NCBI RefSeq assembly: GCF_023703775.1
Contig: NZ_CP098514.1
Coordinates: forward strand, 1,178,001 to 1,242,000
Direction: 5' to 3'
Length of the DNA: 64,000 nucleotides
Source of the DNA: Haloplanus sp. GDY1
GTDB taxonomy: Archaea > Halobacteriota > Halobacteria > Halobacteriales > Haloferacaceae
Of the stretch, positions 24,270 through 32,563 are shown one piece after another; the stretch's first letter is position 1, and every line of letters starts with the position of its first letter. The position numbers and the translations under genes are program-made. The notes under the pieces were generated by a model. It searched no databases. It had not been told where the DNA came from and was given only the letters and a program-made list of their open reading frames with translations.

Positions 24270-25333
24270 CGGTCGAGGATGTCGAGGAAGCCGGCGCGTT
24301 GCTGCCGGAGTTCCGGCGGCAGGTCCGCGTAGGCGTGATCGAACATCGAGGCCGGGTCGGCCTCCACCTCGGCGGCGGCCTCGACGACCGCGGCGACGTG
24401 ATCCTCGACCGCCGCACGGATCTCCGCGTCGCGCTCGTCGTCCAGTCGGTCGGTCCGCCGGAGGAACGACTCGAACCGGTCCAGCGGGTCGCGGTCCCGC
24501 CACTTCTCCACTTCCTCCTCGTCCCGGTAGACGCTGGGGTCGTCGGCGGTGGTGTGGGCGCCGTAGCGGTACGTGACCGCCTCGATCAGCGTCGGTCGGT
24601 CCTCGTCCTCGTCGGGGTCGCGCGCCCGGTCGACGGCCTCCTTCGTCACCTTGTAACAGGCGAGGGGGTCCATCCCGTCGACGCGGACCCCCGCCATGCC
24701 GTACGCGTCCGCCTTCACCGCGATGGTGTCGCTCGCGGTCTGTCGCTCCACGGGCACCGAGATGGCCCAGCCGTTGTTGTTGCAGAAAAAGACCGTCGGC
24801 GTGTCGAACACGCCCGCGAAGTTCATCGCCTCGTGGAAGTCGCCCTCGCTGGTCGCGCCGTCGCCGAAGTGGACGACCGTCGCGCGGTCGTCGCCTTTCA
24901 GCTTCGACGCCCACGACATCCCGACGGCGTGGGGCAGGTGGTCCGCGATGGTGATGTTGAGCGGGAAGACGTGCTTGTCCGCGAGCGTCGCGTTCCCCGC
25001 CTCGTGGCCCATCCAGTACGACAGGTAGCCGGCGTCCAGGTCGCGGACCACGACCGCCCCGTGTTCGCGGTACTGATAGAGGATCCAGTCGTCGTCGGCC
25101 AGGGCGTACGTCGACCCCACCTGCGCGCCCTCCTGGCCCGCGCCGGAGGCGAAGGTGCCGAGGCGACCCTGTCGCTGAATGTTGATCGCCCGCTGATCGA
25201 AGTGACGGGTCAGGCGCATGTCGCGGTACATCCCGAGGAGCGTCTCGTCGTCGAGGTCCGGTACCGCGTCCTCGTCGACGGGGACGCCGTCCTCGTCAAG
25301 CACCCGGACGAACTCCCCTTCCTCGTAGTCCAC
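24239..25333 (-). CDS. Thiamine-dependent 2-oxoacid dehydrogenase E1 alpha subunit (orphan)
   Basis: A 364-residue E1-alpha protein. The thiamine diphosphate motif starts at GDGATSEGDFHEAMNFAG (157-174) and ends at N187 of CNNNGW. The phosphorylation-loop region is RYGAHTTADDPSVYR. E1-alpha needs an E1-beta partner, then E2 and E3, to oxidise pyruvate or branched-chain oxoacids, but none is encoded nearby. This copy is therefore an orphan in the window. Haloarchaea carry several such dehydrogenase loci although they use ferredoxin-dependent enzymes for pyruvate and oxoglutarate. The neighbours (PH-domain proteins, phosphoesterase) do not hint at a substrate. Confidence 0.88.
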   Translation of the reverse strand: MDYEEGEFVRVLDEDGVPVDEDAVPDLDDETLLGMYRDMRLTRHFDQRAINIQRQGRLGTFASGAGQEGAQVGSTYALADDDWILYQYREHGAVVVRDLDAGYLSYWMGHEAGNATLADKHVFPLNITIADHLPHAVGMSWASKLKGDDRATVVHFGDGATSEGDFHEAMNFAGVFDTPTVFFCNNNGWAISVPVERQTASDTIAVKADAYGMAGVRVDGMDPLACYKVTKEAVDRARDPDEDEDRPTLIEAVTYRYGAHTTADDPSVYRDEEEVEKWRDRDPLDRFESFLRRTDRLDDERDAEIRAAVEDHVAAVVEAAAEVEADPASMFDHAYADLPPELRQQRAGFLDILDRYGDEAFVRD

Positions 25334-25438
25334 GGTCAGTCACCCCGCGCGCGCCGTCGACCGTTCCGGTGTCGGTGACTCCGCCGTGGTCCTGGCCGTC
25401 CCTGCATACGTCGGTCGAGAACCTCCGCCGAGTAAATC

Positions 25439-26140
25439 TTACCGGAGGTGGGGCCGCAGGTCGTCGAGGGGTGGGAACCACAACGCCCCGTCCGCGCCCT
25501 CCTCGCCCGCCCCCGCCTCGACCACGCCCGGCCGAACCGCATCGAGGTCGGGCACCAGCGGCGAGTCGACGCGCTCCAGCCGTTCGATCCGGACCCCCGC
25601 GGCGACCGTCGAGAACGCCGGCACCACCAGGGTCGGCCGGTCGCGGGACGCCCCAGTCCGCAGGAAGCAGTCGCGCTTGCGCCCCGCGACGGTGATCGCG
25701 GGGTGGACGTGTCCGCAGACGTACCGTTCCGCGTCCGTTCCGGGGACCTCGTGCCCGTGACAGACGACGGTCCCGTCCGGGAGACGGTGGGCGTCGTGGA
25801 CGGGGCCCGGCCAGGCGTCGTGGAGGCCGCCGTCGTGGTTGCCGGCGACCGCGACGGGGCGCGCCCCCGCCGTACGCACCAGGCCCGCCAGGTCCCGAAG
25901 CGCGTCGACCGCCCGGTCGGTCGGCGCGCCGAACCGATGGAGCAGGTCGCCGGCGAAGACCACCGTCGCGGGGTCGGTCGCCGAGATGGCCGCCGCCAGT
26001 CGGGTCCGGAGGTCCGCACGCTCGTCCAGCAACGGGCCGACGTTCGCGGCGTCGGCCCGGCCGACGTGGGGGTCGGCGACGACGAGCGTCGCCGTCGCCG
26101 GGAGGTAGGCCGCCCGGCCGTGGGTTCGGGGCGTCGGCAC
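25439..26140 (-). CDS. Metallophosphoesterase (calcineurin-like)
   Basis: A 233-residue phosphoesterase of the archaeal MJ0037 type. The dinuclear metal motifs are present: DPHVG (23-27), GDLLH (about 65-69), GNHD (about 99-102), CHGHE (about 126-130) and GHVHP (about 143-147). It may hydrolyse phosphodiesters in nucleic acids or nucleotides; archaeal homologs often neighbour large helicase-related genes, but not here. The gene ends 105 bases from the E1-alpha start and begins 37 bases from the J-domain gene, all leftward. The C-terminal 60 residues are outside the core fold. Confidence 0.87.
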   Translation of the reverse strand: MPTPRTHGRAAYLPATATLVVADPHVGRADAANVGPLLDERADLRTRLAAAISATDPATVVFAGDLLHRFGAPTDRAVDALRDLAGLVRTAGARPVAVAGNHDGGLHDAWPGPVHDAHRLPDGTVVCHGHEVPGTDAERYVCGHVHPAITVAGRKRDCFLRTGASRDRPTLVVPAFSTVAAGVRIERLERVDSPLVPDLDAVRPGVVEAGAGEEGADGALWFPPLDDLRPHLR

Positions 26141-26177
26141 GGGGCGTTCACGGGGCCGGACGGACTAAGCGGTATCG

Positions 26178-26783
26178 CTAGTCCGCGTGCTCCTTCGCCG
26201 TGTCGTAGGCCTCGCGGAGGCGTCGGAACGATTCGCTGTCGCCGCCCTGGTCGGGGTGGACGTCCTTCACGCGACGGCGGTAGGCCGCCCGCACCTCGTC
26301 GGCGTCGGCGGTCGGCTGGAGGCCGAGGTGAGAGAACGCCGCGCCGACCGACGGCCCGCCGGCCGTGGTCGGCCCCGATCCGGTCCCGGCTCCCGGCACG
26401 TCGAAGGGGAGGCGACGACCGAGCGCCGAACCGGGCATCTCGTGTTCGCAGAGGACGGCCGCCGTCCCCGCCCGCTCGATGCGGAAGTAGGCCTGGGGGT
26501 CGAAGGTGACCGCGACGTCCCGTTCGGGCAGGTAGAAGGCGACCGACTCCTCGTGAACCGTCGCGTCCTCGACGTACCGCTCGCCGATGGCACCGAGGTA
26601 CTGCCGGATCTCGGCGCGGCGGCGGTCGGTCCCGTCGATCCGCCGACTGCGGTCGGTCGGTGGGGCGGGAAACAGGCGGTCGCCGACGACGAAGATACCC
26701 GCGACCAGCAGCGTGAGGACGACGCCCATCCCGGCCCCGGCGAGCAACCACGGGGGCAACAGCTCAAGCCACTCCAGCGCCAC
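26178..26783 (-). CDS. Membrane-anchored J-domain protein
   Basis: A 201-residue protein with an N-terminal membrane helix (about 12-36), a soluble middle part (45-125), a Gly/Pro/Thr-rich linker (about 126-146) and a C-terminal J domain. The J domain carries the essential H176-P177-D178 motif, followed by QGGDSESFRRLREAYDTAK as in DnaJ helix III. It should recruit and stimulate an Hsp70 at the membrane. It is not linked to dnaK here. The Hsp70-kinase fusion at 51.9 kb is one conceivable partner, but no adjacency supports that. DnaJ zinc and G/F domains are absent. Confidence 0.85.
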   Translation of the reverse strand: MALEWLELLPPWLLAGAGMGVVLTLLVAGIFVVGDRLFPAPPTDRSRRIDGTDRRRAEIRQYLGAIGERYVEDATVHEESVAFYLPERDVAVTFDPQAYFRIERAGTAAVLCEHEMPGSALGRRLPFDVPGAGTGSGPTTAGGPSVGAAFSHLGLQPTADADEVRAAYRRRVKDVHPDQGGDSESFRRLREAYDTAKEHAD

Positions 26784-26833
26784 GCGACCCCGTTGGCGGC
26801 CCGCGGTAAAGAACTTCTCGGCGGCGGGGGCGC

Positions 26834-27592
26834 CTATCCGATGTACCGCAGGTCGTCGTCCGTCGGCACCTGGGCGCTCTGGTTTTGCATCTCCTGGATC
26901 TTGCCGACGACCTCCTCCATCTCCTCGGCGCGGTCCTCGAGGGACGCGTAGTCGAGTTCGAACCCGAGGACCGACTCCAACACCTCAAGCACCGCACGGG
27001 CGCTCTTGGGATCGACCAGATAGCCGCTGGTCTCGCCCATCAGACAGGCGGCGTCGAGGCCGCGACGGCCACCCAGCCCCAGCAACAGGCCGCTGACGCC
27101 GACGATGCCGCCGGCGGGTTCGTCCTCGCGGAACTCCACGTTCTCGGCCTCCAGCTCCCCCTTCAGGTCCGCGTCGGTCACCGCCCCGAGGACGTGGTAC
27201 TCCTCGATGAGTTCGCCGGTCGGGACGCCACCGAGGGCGAACAGTCGGTCCGTCCCGAGGTCCTCGGCGACGTCGAGAAAGGACTCGGTGAGGTGGTAGT
27301 GGCCGGCGTTGCTCCCCGCCTGGTGGTCGCCGGTGAGGACGAGCAGGTCACGGCCACCGGTCTCGACGGCGTGAAACTCCGCACAGACGAGTTCCGCGAC
27401 CCCCTCGTCGTCGATGCTCACCTGCGGGGGGAACTCGTCGGCGTAGACGCGGCGGACGAGTTCGCTCTCGAACTCCTCCAGCAGGTACTCCGCGGCGAGT
27501 TTCCCCACGTGACCGACGCCGGGCAACCCCTCGATCAACACCGGATCGGATAGCTCCGACTCCGCGACCGTCTCGATCTCGATGGCGTCCAT
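26834..27592 (-). CDS. PAC2-family protein (proteasome assembly chaperone-like)
   Basis: A 252-residue protein of the archaeal PAC2 family. Conserved features are LIEGLPGVGHVGKLAAEYL (about 19-37), the GDHQAGSN region (about 88-95) and a C-terminal coiled coil (about 215-240). Family members resemble eukaryotic proteasome assembly chaperones, though the archaeal function is not proven. It lies five bases downstream of nop10, so it belongs to the translation gene run. This pairing of PAC2 with ribosome genes is common in archaea. Confidence 0.9.
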   Translation of the reverse strand: MDAIEIETVAESELSDPVLIEGLPGVGHVGKLAAEYLLEEFESELVRRVYADEFPPQVSIDDEGVAELVCAEFHAVETGGRDLLVLTGDHQAGSNAGHYHLTESFLDVAEDLGTDRLFALGGVPTGELIEEYHVLGAVTDADLKGELEAENVEFREDEPAGGIVGVSGLLLGLGGRRGLDAACLMGETSGYLVDPKSARAVLEVLESVLGFELDYASLEDRAEEMEEVVGKIQEMQNQSAQVPTDDDLRYIG

Positions 27593-27597
27593 ACCGG

Positions 27598-27780
27598 CTA
27601 TTCGCGTTCGCGGCGCTTAAGAGCGCGTCGGTACTTCCCGTACGGGTCCGCAGGATCGAACGGCGCCGGGGCGCTGTTGACGGCCTCGGCACCGCACTCG
27701 GGACACGCCTCGCCGAGCGTGTACACCGGGCGGTCGTGGCGCTCCCGCCACGAGCCACACACCCGGATGTCCGCCTTCAT
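27598..27780 (-). CDS. nop10: Nop10, box H/ACA snoRNP component
   Basis: A 60-residue protein of the H/ACA pseudouridylation complex, which binds Cbf5 and guide RNA. The N-terminal zinc ribbon is reduced: C8 is followed by C26 and C29 (CPEC). The family motif [11 protein letters not shown] (20-30) and the C-terminal [13 protein letters not shown] (40-52) are clear. The ATG at 27780 overlaps the aIF2-alpha stop (ATGA, 27777-27780). The gene is part of the L44e-S27e-aIF2-alpha-Nop10-PAC2 operon. Confidence 0.93.
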   Translation of the reverse strand: MKADIRVCGSWRERHDRPVYTLGEACPECGAEAVNSAPAPFDPADPYGKYRRALKRRERE

Positions 27781-28577
27781 TCGTCGTCGGTCTCGCGCTC
27801 GCGGTGGTACCGCGCCGTGCCGCCCGCGGCCTCGATGGCCTCGCTGGCGCGCTTCGCGCTGGCTTCGAGTTCCGACTCCGCGCGCTTGTAGTCCGGCGCC
27901 TGCACTTGGATGCGGTACTCCGGCGACCCGACGTACGACACCGTCAGGTCGATCTCGTCGCTCACGTCGCCGTTGCCCTCCGCGGCCTTCAGCGCCTCCT
28001 TGATGTGGTCGACGCCGTCGCCGCTCGGACACTCCAGGTCGACGTAGCCGGTGACGTTGACGTAGGGGACCGAGACGTTCTCGCGGGCCGTCGAAACGAT
28101 GGTGTCGACGTCCTCGTCGTCCAGATCGACGTCCTCGAGCGCCTCGCTCCCGTGGATGGCTGCCGACTCGAAGGCGTCGTAGAGGCTCTCGAACTCGGCG
28201 AGCAGCGCGTCGGCGACCGCCTGGTACTGCTCGTCGGCGACGTCTTCCCCGAAGGCGAGGGACATCCACTTGTCGGCCTTCTGCTCGTTTTTCCACTCCT
28301 GGATCTTCTCTTTGTGCTGGTGTTCGTTGACGTCCTTGATCGAGAGGTCGATCTGCTGTGATCCCTCGTCGACGTCCAGCACCTTGGCGACGACCGTCTG
28401 CCCCTCGCGGACGTGGTCGCGGACGTTCTTGATCCAGCCGCTTGCGACCTCGCTGATGTGGGCGAGGCCGCGTTTGTCCTCGTACTCCTCGAGGTCGACG
28501 AAGACGCCGAAGTCGGTGATCTCGTCGACCTTGCCGACGACGAGTTCGCCCGGTTCGGGCCAGCCACTGTACTTCAT
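27777..28577 (-). CDS. eif2a: Translation initiation factor aIF2 subunit alpha
   Basis: A 266-residue subunit of the initiator-tRNA-binding factor. It has an N-terminal S1 domain (about 1-85; [40 protein letters not shown]), a helical middle domain (about 88-175) and a C-terminal alpha-beta domain (about 176-260). A serine equivalent to the eukaryotic regulatory Ser51 region lies in the S1 loop, but no kinase link is implied. It follows S27e by ten bases and overlaps nop10, so the translation genes are expressed together. Confidence 0.96.
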   Translation of the reverse strand: MKYSGWPEPGELVVGKVDEITDFGVFVDLEEYEDKRGLAHISEVASGWIKNVRDHVREGQTVVAKVLDVDEGSQQIDLSIKDVNEHQHKEKIQEWKNEQKADKWMSLAFGEDVADEQYQAVADALLAEFESLYDAFESAAIHGSEALEDVDLDDEDVDTIVSTARENVSVPYVNVTGYVDLECPSGDGVDHIKEALKAAEGNGDVSDEIDLTVSYVGSPEYRIQVQAPDYKRAESELEASAKRASEAIEAAGGTARYHRERETDDE

Positions 28578-28587
28578 GGTGGGTGTG

Positions 28588-28761
28588 TCAGCGTGCCTCG
28601 ACGGTGCCGGTTACCTCGCCCTCGAAGGCCGCGTGACCGCCGGTCGGCCGGGCGAGCGTGCTCCCGCAGACCGCACAGTTCACCGTCGTCGACACCTTGT
28701 CGAAGACGGTCTGTTCGTTGCCACAGTCCGCACACTCGACGGTGACGAAGTTCCCCGTCAT
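28588..28761 (-). CDS. rps27e: 30S ribosomal protein S27e
   Basis: A 57-residue zinc-ribbon ribosomal protein. The four zinc cysteines are C10 and C13 (CADC), C29 and C32 (CAVC). The ending GKxTG-like region is here [13 protein letters not shown]. The start at 28761 overlaps the L44e stop (ATGA). It is a small gene that fits exactly into the operon between L44e and aIF2-alpha. Confidence 0.95.
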   Translation of the reverse strand: MTGNFVTVECADCGNEQTVFDKVSTTVNCAVCGSTLARPTGGHAAFEGEVTGTVEAR

Positions 28762-29039
28762 TCCTGGAACTCCAGTCGACCGGCGCGCCAGCCCTCGCGC
28801 ATGTGGGCCTTCCCACACTCGGCACAGCGGTACTTCAGGTGCGTCTTCTTCGTGGGTTTGTCGCCACCCGGCACCTTCGAGAACTTCCCGGCGTTGCCGA
28901 TGGTGGTCGTGGCGCGTTCGCGCTGGCGGTCGATCCACTTCATCCCCGTCTCGCGACCGCGACGCACTTTCTCGACCTCGTGTTCGAAGTGCCCGTTGCA
29001 GTGCGGGCAGTACGTGTTGAATCGGCGTGGCATCTGCAT
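28758..29039 (-). CDS. rpl44e: 50S ribosomal protein L44e
   Basis: A 93-residue ribosomal protein with zinc-binding cysteines in NTYCPHCN (C11, C14) and RCAECGKAH (C71, C74). The start [11 protein letters not shown] matches haloarchaeal L44e, so the ATG at 29039 is preferred over the second ATG at 29033. A TTTTAAC box near 29072-29078 lies 33-40 bases upstream and probably drives the five-gene translation operon. The protein sits near the E-site of the large subunit. Confidence 0.95.
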   Translation of the reverse strand: MQMPRRFNTYCPHCNGHFEHEVEKVRRGRETGMKWIDRQRERATTTIGNAGKFSKVPGGDKPTKKTHLKYRCAECGKAHMREGWRAGRLEFQE

Positions 29040-29120
29040 AGATATCTACCTTACCGGGAATTTCACGTCGGGCGTTAAAACCCGTTCGGTGTCCGCTCGG
29101 CGGGCGAGGCCGGGGCGTCC

Positions 29121-29906
29121 CTACTCGGGGAACAGCGGCGGCGCCACGCGCTCCCGTTCGAGGAGTTCGATCTCGTGGCCGTCCTGATCCGTCGTGAACG
29201 CGTACATGTCGTCACAGGAGGCGGGGTCGCGGTAGTCCGCCGCCTCGCGGACCATGAGTTGCTCCCAGTCGTCGTGCAGGTCGTCGACCCGGACACAGAG
29301 GTGACCCCACGCGTCGCCCATGTCGTAGCTCCGGCCGTCGTAGTTGTAGGTGAGTTCGACCGCCATCGCCTCCGGCGGCGCGTCCGAGGGTTCCGTGAAG
29401 TAGTTCGCGAAGGTGTCGGACTCCCACCGGCCGGCGGGGACGTGTTCGAACTTCCGGGTCCAGAAGCCGAGCGCCTCGTCGGCGTCCTCGACGCGGATCA
29501 TGGTGTGATCGAGGCTCCAGCGCGCCCCGTGGTCGCGCTCGACGATCTCCACCTCGTGGCCGTCCGGATCCGTCACGAAGGCGTAGCTCCCGCCACAGGA
29601 GTCGGGGTCGCGGTAGTCCTCGACGCCCGCCGCCATCAGTTCCTCGTAGGCGTCGTAGACGTCCTCGACGCGCACGGCGATGTGGCCCCACGCGTCGCCC
29701 ATGTCGTAGCTCCGGCCGTCGTGGTTGTGCGTGAGCTCCAGCATCGCCCCCGCCTCGTGCATGTCTTCGGGACCGAGGTAGACGTTGGTGAACGTGTCGG
29801 CCTCCCAGCGATCCTTCTCCTCGTAGCCGAGGTGTGACTGGTACCACGAAAGCGAGTCGTCGAGGTCCGAAACTCGCATCATGACGTGATCGAGGGTTCC
29901 GTCCAT
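29121..29906 (-). CDS. Two-domain VOC (glyoxalase/dioxygenase) protein
   Basis: A 261-residue protein made of two tandem VOC modules (about 1-125 and 131-255). Each has the glyoxalase I-like pattern LDHxMxRV, followed later by SYDMGDAWGHxxVRV and ending DGHEVEIVER or DGHEIELLER. His and Glu from both halves form a metal site. Lactoylglutathione lyase is the usual annotation; haloarchaea lack glutathione, so the substrate may be another thiol adduct or a dioxygenase substrate. The two modules are about half identical, pointing to a duplication. Confidence 0.88.
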   Translation of the reverse strand: MDGTLDHVMMRVSDLDDSLSWYQSHLGYEEKDRWEADTFTNVYLGPEDMHEAGAMLELTHNHDGRSYDMGDAWGHIAVRVEDVYDAYEELMAAGVEDYRDPDSCGGSYAFVTDPDGHEVEIVERDHGARWSLDHTMIRVEDADEALGFWTRKFEHVPAGRWESDTFANYFTEPSDAPPEAMAVELTYNYDGRSYDMGDAWGHLCVRVDDLHDDWEQLMVREAADYRDPASCDDMYAFTTDQDGHEIELLERERVAPPLFPE

Positions 29907-29970
29907 GGGCGAGGGGACGGCGGGGACGCCGAAAAACGTACCGCAAGCGGCGGTCCCTCGCCCCGGTCAG

Positions 29971-30798
29971 TTACCAGCGGCTCGCGGGGAACGGGATCGG
30001 GTCGCCGCCGACCGGCCACGGGTCGGGGCGCGGACCCGGCCACGGCCAGGGCCACGGCCACGGCGGCCACTCGTCGGGCGGGACGGTGAGCCCTCGCCGT
30101 GCCGTTGCGGCCCCGCTACCGGGTGTGAGCCGTCGCGGATCGACGGCGGCCATCCGCCGAGGCCCCCGGAGCGACGCCCAGCCGTCGTCGCGGCCGGCGC
30201 GGTCCATCGGCAGGGGCACCGGGTCCCCGTTGTCGGCGTACGGCCACGGACCCGGGCGCGGACCCGGTCCCGGCCAGGGCCACGGCCACGGCGGCCACTG
30301 CGGCGGCCACGGCCACGGATCCGGCGGGGGCGTGAGCCCCACCGGCGAGTCCGTGCGGAGGCTCGGCTGCGGGCTCGGATCGCCCCGATAGCCGACGGCC
30401 GGCCGCGACGTGCCGCCGGCGGGGCGGATCCCACCGCCGGACGACGACTCGACGTCGAGGAGGCCCTCCTCCTCGAGGTGCGAGAGGTACTCCTCACGGA
30501 TCTCGAGGAAGTCGGAGAGTCGGTCCCCGACGGCGGGCGGGGCGCCCAGCAGACAGATCGGGTCGTTCGGATGGTCCCGGCAGTACTCGACCCACTCCGC
30601 TTCCTCCCCGGGAATCGGCTGGAACACCGATCCGCCCCCGCCGACCAGGTTCTCCTCCTCCAGTCGGTCGAGGTACGCCCGCTGGGCGTCCTCGACGCGC
30701 TGGACCCAGTCGGCGCGCATCCGTCGGGATAGCTCCCGACGCTCCTCGGAGTCGAGCGCTTCCAGACGGTCGATCAGGTCGTCGATGTCGGCTCCCAT
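29971..30798 (-). CDS. Uncharacterised protein with two Trp-Pro-rich repeats
   Basis: A 275-residue protein with no family that I recognise. The N-terminal half is acidic and helical, with related segments around AYLDRLEEENL (41-51) and EYLSHLEEEGL (103-113) and two cysteines in WVEYCRDHPNDPICLLGAPP (69-88). The C-terminal half holds two similar Trp/Pro-rich blocks (about 155-197 and 238-271), each running LTxPPDxWP, alternating Trp-Pro, GPRP, PWP and GDP(V/I)P. The protein ends in SRW. There is no signal peptide. The ATG at 30798 follows an AT-rich island (30826-30850) suited to a promoter. The low-complexity blocks are in frame and duplicated, so selection or slippage shaped them. Confidence 0.7.
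   Translation of the reverse strand: MGADIDDLIDRLEALDSEERRELSRRMRADWVQRVEDAQRAYLDRLEEENLVGGGGSVFQPIPGEEAEWVEYCRDHPNDPICLLGAPPAVGDRLSDFLEIREEYLSHLEEEGLLDVESSSGGGIRPAGGTSRPAVGYRGDPSPQPSLRTDSPVGLTPPPDPWPWPPQWPPWPWPWPGPGPRPGPWPYADNGDPVPLPMDRAGRDDGWASLRGPRRMAAVDPRRLTPGSGAATARRGLTVPPDEWPPWPWPWPWPGPRPDPWPVGGDPIPFPASRW
29986..30336. repeat. Duplicated GC-rich blocks encoding Trp-Pro repeats
   Basis: Two DNA blocks (about 29986-30087 and 30208-30336) share a long near-identical core built from GGCCACGGCCAGGGCCACGG-like units. Each block also contains internal six- to twelve-base repeats. They encode the two Trp-Pro segments of the overlapping gene, so both the DNA and the protein are repetitive. Slippage-prone composition makes copy-number change likely. 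Confidence 0.65.
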
Positions 30799-30872
30799 CG
30801 AGTAGTCCCTCCGGGGAGAGTATTTGTCACTATCGATAATTAATGTTAATGATTCAACTGTTCGGCGCCGCG

Positions 30873-31292
30873 CTACCGGTACACCCACCACGCGACCGCC
30901 AGGCAGGCGACCGTTCCGAGCGGCCAGGCGGTGCGTCCGGGCTGGAACGCGAAGCCACGGGCGAGGGTCAGCTGCGCCACCCCGGCGGCGGCGAGGAGGC
31001 CGGCCGTCACGCGCGGGTCCTCGCGCCCCAGGGCGTACCCGCCCGCCGCGCTCGCGAGCGCGAGAAGGTAACTCCCGACCGAGAGCGGCCACGCCGTGAT
31101 GTAGGGCGGGAGGCCGCGCGTGTAGCGAAGGAGGAAGTCCCAGAGGAAGGTGACGGCGAACGGGTCGACGGTGACGAGCCCCCAGGCGAAGACGAACGTG
31201 GGTGGGCGAGCGCCCGCGAAGGTCTGGACCGACCACGGGACCGCGAGGAGCGCGAGGACGGCGAGCGGGTCGGCGGCCGAACGATCGGACAC
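30873..31292 (-). CDS. Haloarchaeal membrane protein (TIGR04206-like)
   Basis: A 139-residue protein with about four membrane helices (9-28, 34-52, 62-85 and 95-135), rich in Trp and Ala, with conserved-looking motifs VPWSVQT and AWPLSVGSYLLALASAAGG. It begins with GTG at 31292, one base after the stop of the GTPase gene, so the two are co-transcribed. I think it belongs to a haloarchaeal family of unknown function catalogued as TIGR04206, but the name is from memory. No catalytic residues are visible. Confidence 0.72.
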   Translation of the reverse strand: MSDRSAADPLAVLALLAVPWSVQTFAGARPPTFVFAWGLVTVDPFAVTFLWDFLLRYTRGLPPYITAWPLSVGSYLLALASAAGGYALGREDPRVTAGLLAAAGVAQLTLARGFAFQPGRTAWPLGTVACLAVAWWVYR

Positions 31293-31293
31293 G

Positions 31294-32406
31294 CTACCGG
31301 CGGGCGACGACGCGCATCACGTCCTCGTCGGCGAGTTCGTGGTCGCGTCCGACCTGCTGTTCGTCGTGTTTCGCGCTCGGGCCGGTGACCCGGGCGAAGC
31401 GAAACCGCTCGTCGAGGGTGCCACCCAGCTTCTCGAGCGCGTCGTCGACGGTGTGTTCGCCCTCCCGCAGAACCAGCGGCTCCTCGTAATCGACGCCCCG
31501 TCCCGGTTTGTCCATGTACACTCGGATCAGGCCCAGCGCGTCCCATATCTCCTCTTTGAGGGCGTCGAGACCGCGATCCTCCGCCGCGCTGATGAACACC
31601 ACCTCGTCGGGATCGAGGCCGTGGTCGCGGAGCTCCTCCTCCACGGTGGGGAGGTAGTCCTTGTCGATCAGATCGGCCTTGTTGACCGCGACGATGGAGG
31701 GGAGATACACCCGGTTGTCCTGGATGCCGTCGATGAGTTCGTCGATGGAGCAGTCGCCGCGGATCGTCACGTCGGCGTTGACGTAGCCGTGTTCGCGGAG
31801 GACGCTCTTGATCGTCCCCTCGTCGAGGTTCACGTCGTCGGTCGTGGTCACACGGAGCCCCCCCTTGCCCGTCTTGGTGATCGAGAGGTTCGGCGGGGAC
31901 GTGTCCAGTCGCACCTTGTTGGCGTACAGTTCCTCGCTGAGGCGGTCGTACTGCTGGATCTCGAACACCGAGAGGACGAACACCACGAGGTCGGTCGTGC
32001 GGACGACCGACAGCACCTCCTGCCCGCCGCCGCGTCCGCCGGCGGCGCCCTCGATCAGCCCCGGGACGTCGAGGATCTGGATGTTGGCGCCGTTGTACTT
32101 GAGCATCCCGGGGTTCACGTCGAGCGTGGTGAACTCGTACTCCCCGACCTCGCTCTCGGCGTTGGTGAGGGCGTTCAACAGGGTCGATTTGCCGACGCTG
32201 GGGAAGCCGACGAGGCCGACGCTGGCGTCGCCGGTCTTCTCGACGGCGTACCCCTGCCCGCCGCCCGACGAGGACCGCTGTTCGAGCTTCTCCTTTTTTT
32301 CCGCCAGCTTCGCCTTCAGCCGACCGATGTGCTGTTCGGTGGACTTGTTGTACGGCGTGTTGGCGATCTCCTCACGGAGGTCCTCGATCTCCTCCTCCAG
32401 ACCCAT
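31294..32406 (-). CDS. DRG-type Obg-family GTPase
   Basis: A 370-residue GTPase of the developmentally regulated GTP-binding group. It has an N-terminal helical hairpin (1-45), then G1 GFPSVGKST (67-75), G3 DVPGLIEGAAGGRGGG, G4 NKAD, a basic HTH-like insertion and a C-terminal TGS domain (about 295-370, RVYMDKPGRGVDYEEPLVL). DRG proteins associate with ribosomes and translation. The ATG at 32406 begins MGLEEEIEDL as in homologs; a much longer open frame upstream is not coding. A GGTTTTTCG box at 32432-32440 fits a leaderless start. Confidence 0.94.
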   Translation of the reverse strand: MGLEEEIEDLREEIANTPYNKSTEQHIGRLKAKLAEKKEKLEQRSSSGGGQGYAVEKTGDASVGLVGFPSVGKSTLLNALTNAESEVGEYEFTTLDVNPGMLKYNGANIQILDVPGLIEGAAGGRGGGQEVLSVVRTTDLVVFVLSVFEIQQYDRLSEELYANKVRLDTSPPNLSITKTGKGGLRVTTTDDVNLDEGTIKSVLREHGYVNADVTIRGDCSIDELIDGIQDNRVYLPSIVAVNKADLIDKDYLPTVEEELRDHGLDPDEVVFISAAEDRGLDALKEEIWDALGLIRVYMDKPGRGVDYEEPLVLREGEHTVDDALEKLGGTLDERFRFARVTGPSAKHDEQQVGRDHELADEDVMRVVARR

Positions 32407-32457
32407 TACCCGCCACTCGGCCGGCGGCGTCGAAAAACCTGTTCCTTCGGCGTGGCG

Positions 32458-32508
32458 CGGTCCCGCGCCCCAAGCGGTCCCACGCCCCAAGCGGTCCCAC
32501 GCCCCAAG
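32458..32508. repeat. Three tandem copies of a 17-base unit
   Basis: The unit CGGTCCCACGCCCCAAG is repeated three times end to end (32458-32474, 32475-32491, 32492-32508); the first copy differs at one base. It lies in the intergenic region between the GTPase and the divergent small gene at 32564, upstream of both promoters. A length polymorphism or protein-binding site is possible. Confidence 0.9.
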
Positions 32509-32563
32509 TGATAGCGTTTCGACACGGTTATACTGTGGTGTGGAGACGTGGGGAACGGAACCG

